Source: Planctomycetota bacterium
GTDB taxonomy: Bacteria; Planctomycetota; JAJSAM01
Direction: 5' to 3'
Length of the DNA stretch: 64,000 nt
Assembly: GCA_024274785.1 (NCBI GenBank)
Contig: JAJSAM010000052.1
Span: 1-64,000, forward strand
The notes under the pieces were generated by a model. The model had not been told where the DNA came from and did no database searches. It saw nothing but the letters and a program-made list of their open reading frames with translations. This document shows, piece after piece, positions 63,844 to 64,000 of this stretch (positions within the stretch are counted from its first letter, which is position 1; every line of letters starts with the position of its first letter). The translations under genes and the position numbers were made by a program.

Positions 63844-64000
63844 GCGCCGCCACCGAACTCCGCCCGACGCTCGAAAAAGCCGCGATCAGACGGTTTCTCC
63901 ATCTCGCTCTCTGTCCGCCGGGGCCGGGTCGGCAGGACGACCTCCGCGCGATCGCCGCGGAGTTGCCCCCGGGCGAGTTCGATGGCGTCGACGACCTGCT
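63840..64000 (+). CDS. Start of a probable TorD/NarJ-like molybdoenzyme chaperone (truncated by window end)
   Basis: A GTG overlapping the gamma-subunit stop (GTGA) opens a frame that stays open to the window edge (53 complete codons). The visible sequence (AAIRRFLHLALCPPGPGRQ, LRAIAAELPPGEFDGVDDL) is compatible with the helical N-terminus of TorD-family chaperones, which insert the molybdenum cofactor and proofread Tat export. Position directly after alpha-beta-gamma subunits is where NarJ/NxrD-type chaperones occur. The identity is mainly contextual. Confidence 0.55.
   Translation, partial: MSAATELRPTLEKAAIRRFLHLALCPPGPGRQDDLRAIAAELPPGEFDGVDDL

Overview
The window is visibly GC-rich bacterial DNA, densely coded on both strands, with no rRNA, tRNA, phage genes or transposases that I can see. 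Gene content points to a Planctomycetota-like or other PVC-type Gram-negative bacterium. The signs are DUF1570 gluzincin-fold proteins, many signal-peptide or lipoprotein genes of unknown function, a eukaryote-like tripeptidyl-peptidase II, an SUI1/eIF1 homologue, an Mla-type (MCE) lipid transporter, a fatty acid 2-hydroxylase homologue, and an anammox/Nitrospira-type nitrite oxidoreductase next to a Rieske/cytochrome b complex. The high GC argues against the AT-richer anammox lineage itself. Taxonomy is inference.

Layout. 0.1-15.7 kb is mostly housekeeping: a YkgJ-type cysteine-cluster protein, DNA polymerase II (polB), an FAD amine oxidase-like enzyme, cysteine synthase, an orphan C-terminal half of a SplB-like radical SAM protein, a degenerate DUF1570 protein, a TPR protein, apt-argS, a PyrK-like flavoprotein and a phosphohexuloisomerase. 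16.1-25.3 kb is one long short-chain acyl-CoA operon: thiolase, 3-hydroxybutyryl-CoA dehydrogenase, acyl-CoA dehydrogenase, MeaB, B12-dependent acyl-CoA mutase large and small subunits, SppA, a second acyl-CoA dehydrogenase and a metallo-beta-lactamase-fold hydrolase. The mutase large subunit carries the Phe/Gln pair of isobutyryl-CoA mutase rather than the Tyr/Arg pair of methylmalonyl-CoA mutase. It is interrupted by a one-base deletion in a G run. The operon could therefore convert isobutyryl-CoA to butyryl-CoA and on to acetyl-CoA, with a crotonase supplied elsewhere.

25.3-29.6 kb holds single genes (DUF481 barrel, PAP2/sphingomyelin-synthase-like, fatty acid 2-hydroxylase, peroxiredoxin) separated by five copies of a dispersed ~160 bp element with ~16 bp terminal inverted repeats. 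Two further copies lie at 15.8 and 50.2 kb. 29.6-51.7 kb includes an intact DUF1570 protein, SUI1, a TPPII-like secreted protease in an operon with an MCE protein and a fused MlaF-MlaE ABC transporter, a glycosyltransferase, a hydrolase-HEAT fusion, ElbB, a Ski2-like helicase, a symporter-fold/solute-binding-protein fusion, a sigma-54 activator and lipoproteins.

52.0-64.0 kb is the most interesting segment. It is a tightly packed, single-direction respiratory cluster: a GltD-like FAD/NAD(P) oxidoreductase with two extra ferredoxin clusters, Rieske protein, split cytochrome b, a nine-haem cytochrome c, then a Tat-exported Nxr/Nar-type molybdoenzyme (alpha, beta, haem-b gamma) and the start of a TorD/NarJ-like chaperone cut by the window edge. 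It looks like one electron-transfer unit coupling nitrite/nitrate (or a related oxyanion) chemistry to the quinone pool and possibly to NAD(P)/ferredoxin. Its direction cannot be decided from sequence.

All identifications come from reading motifs by eye. No database search or computation was run.
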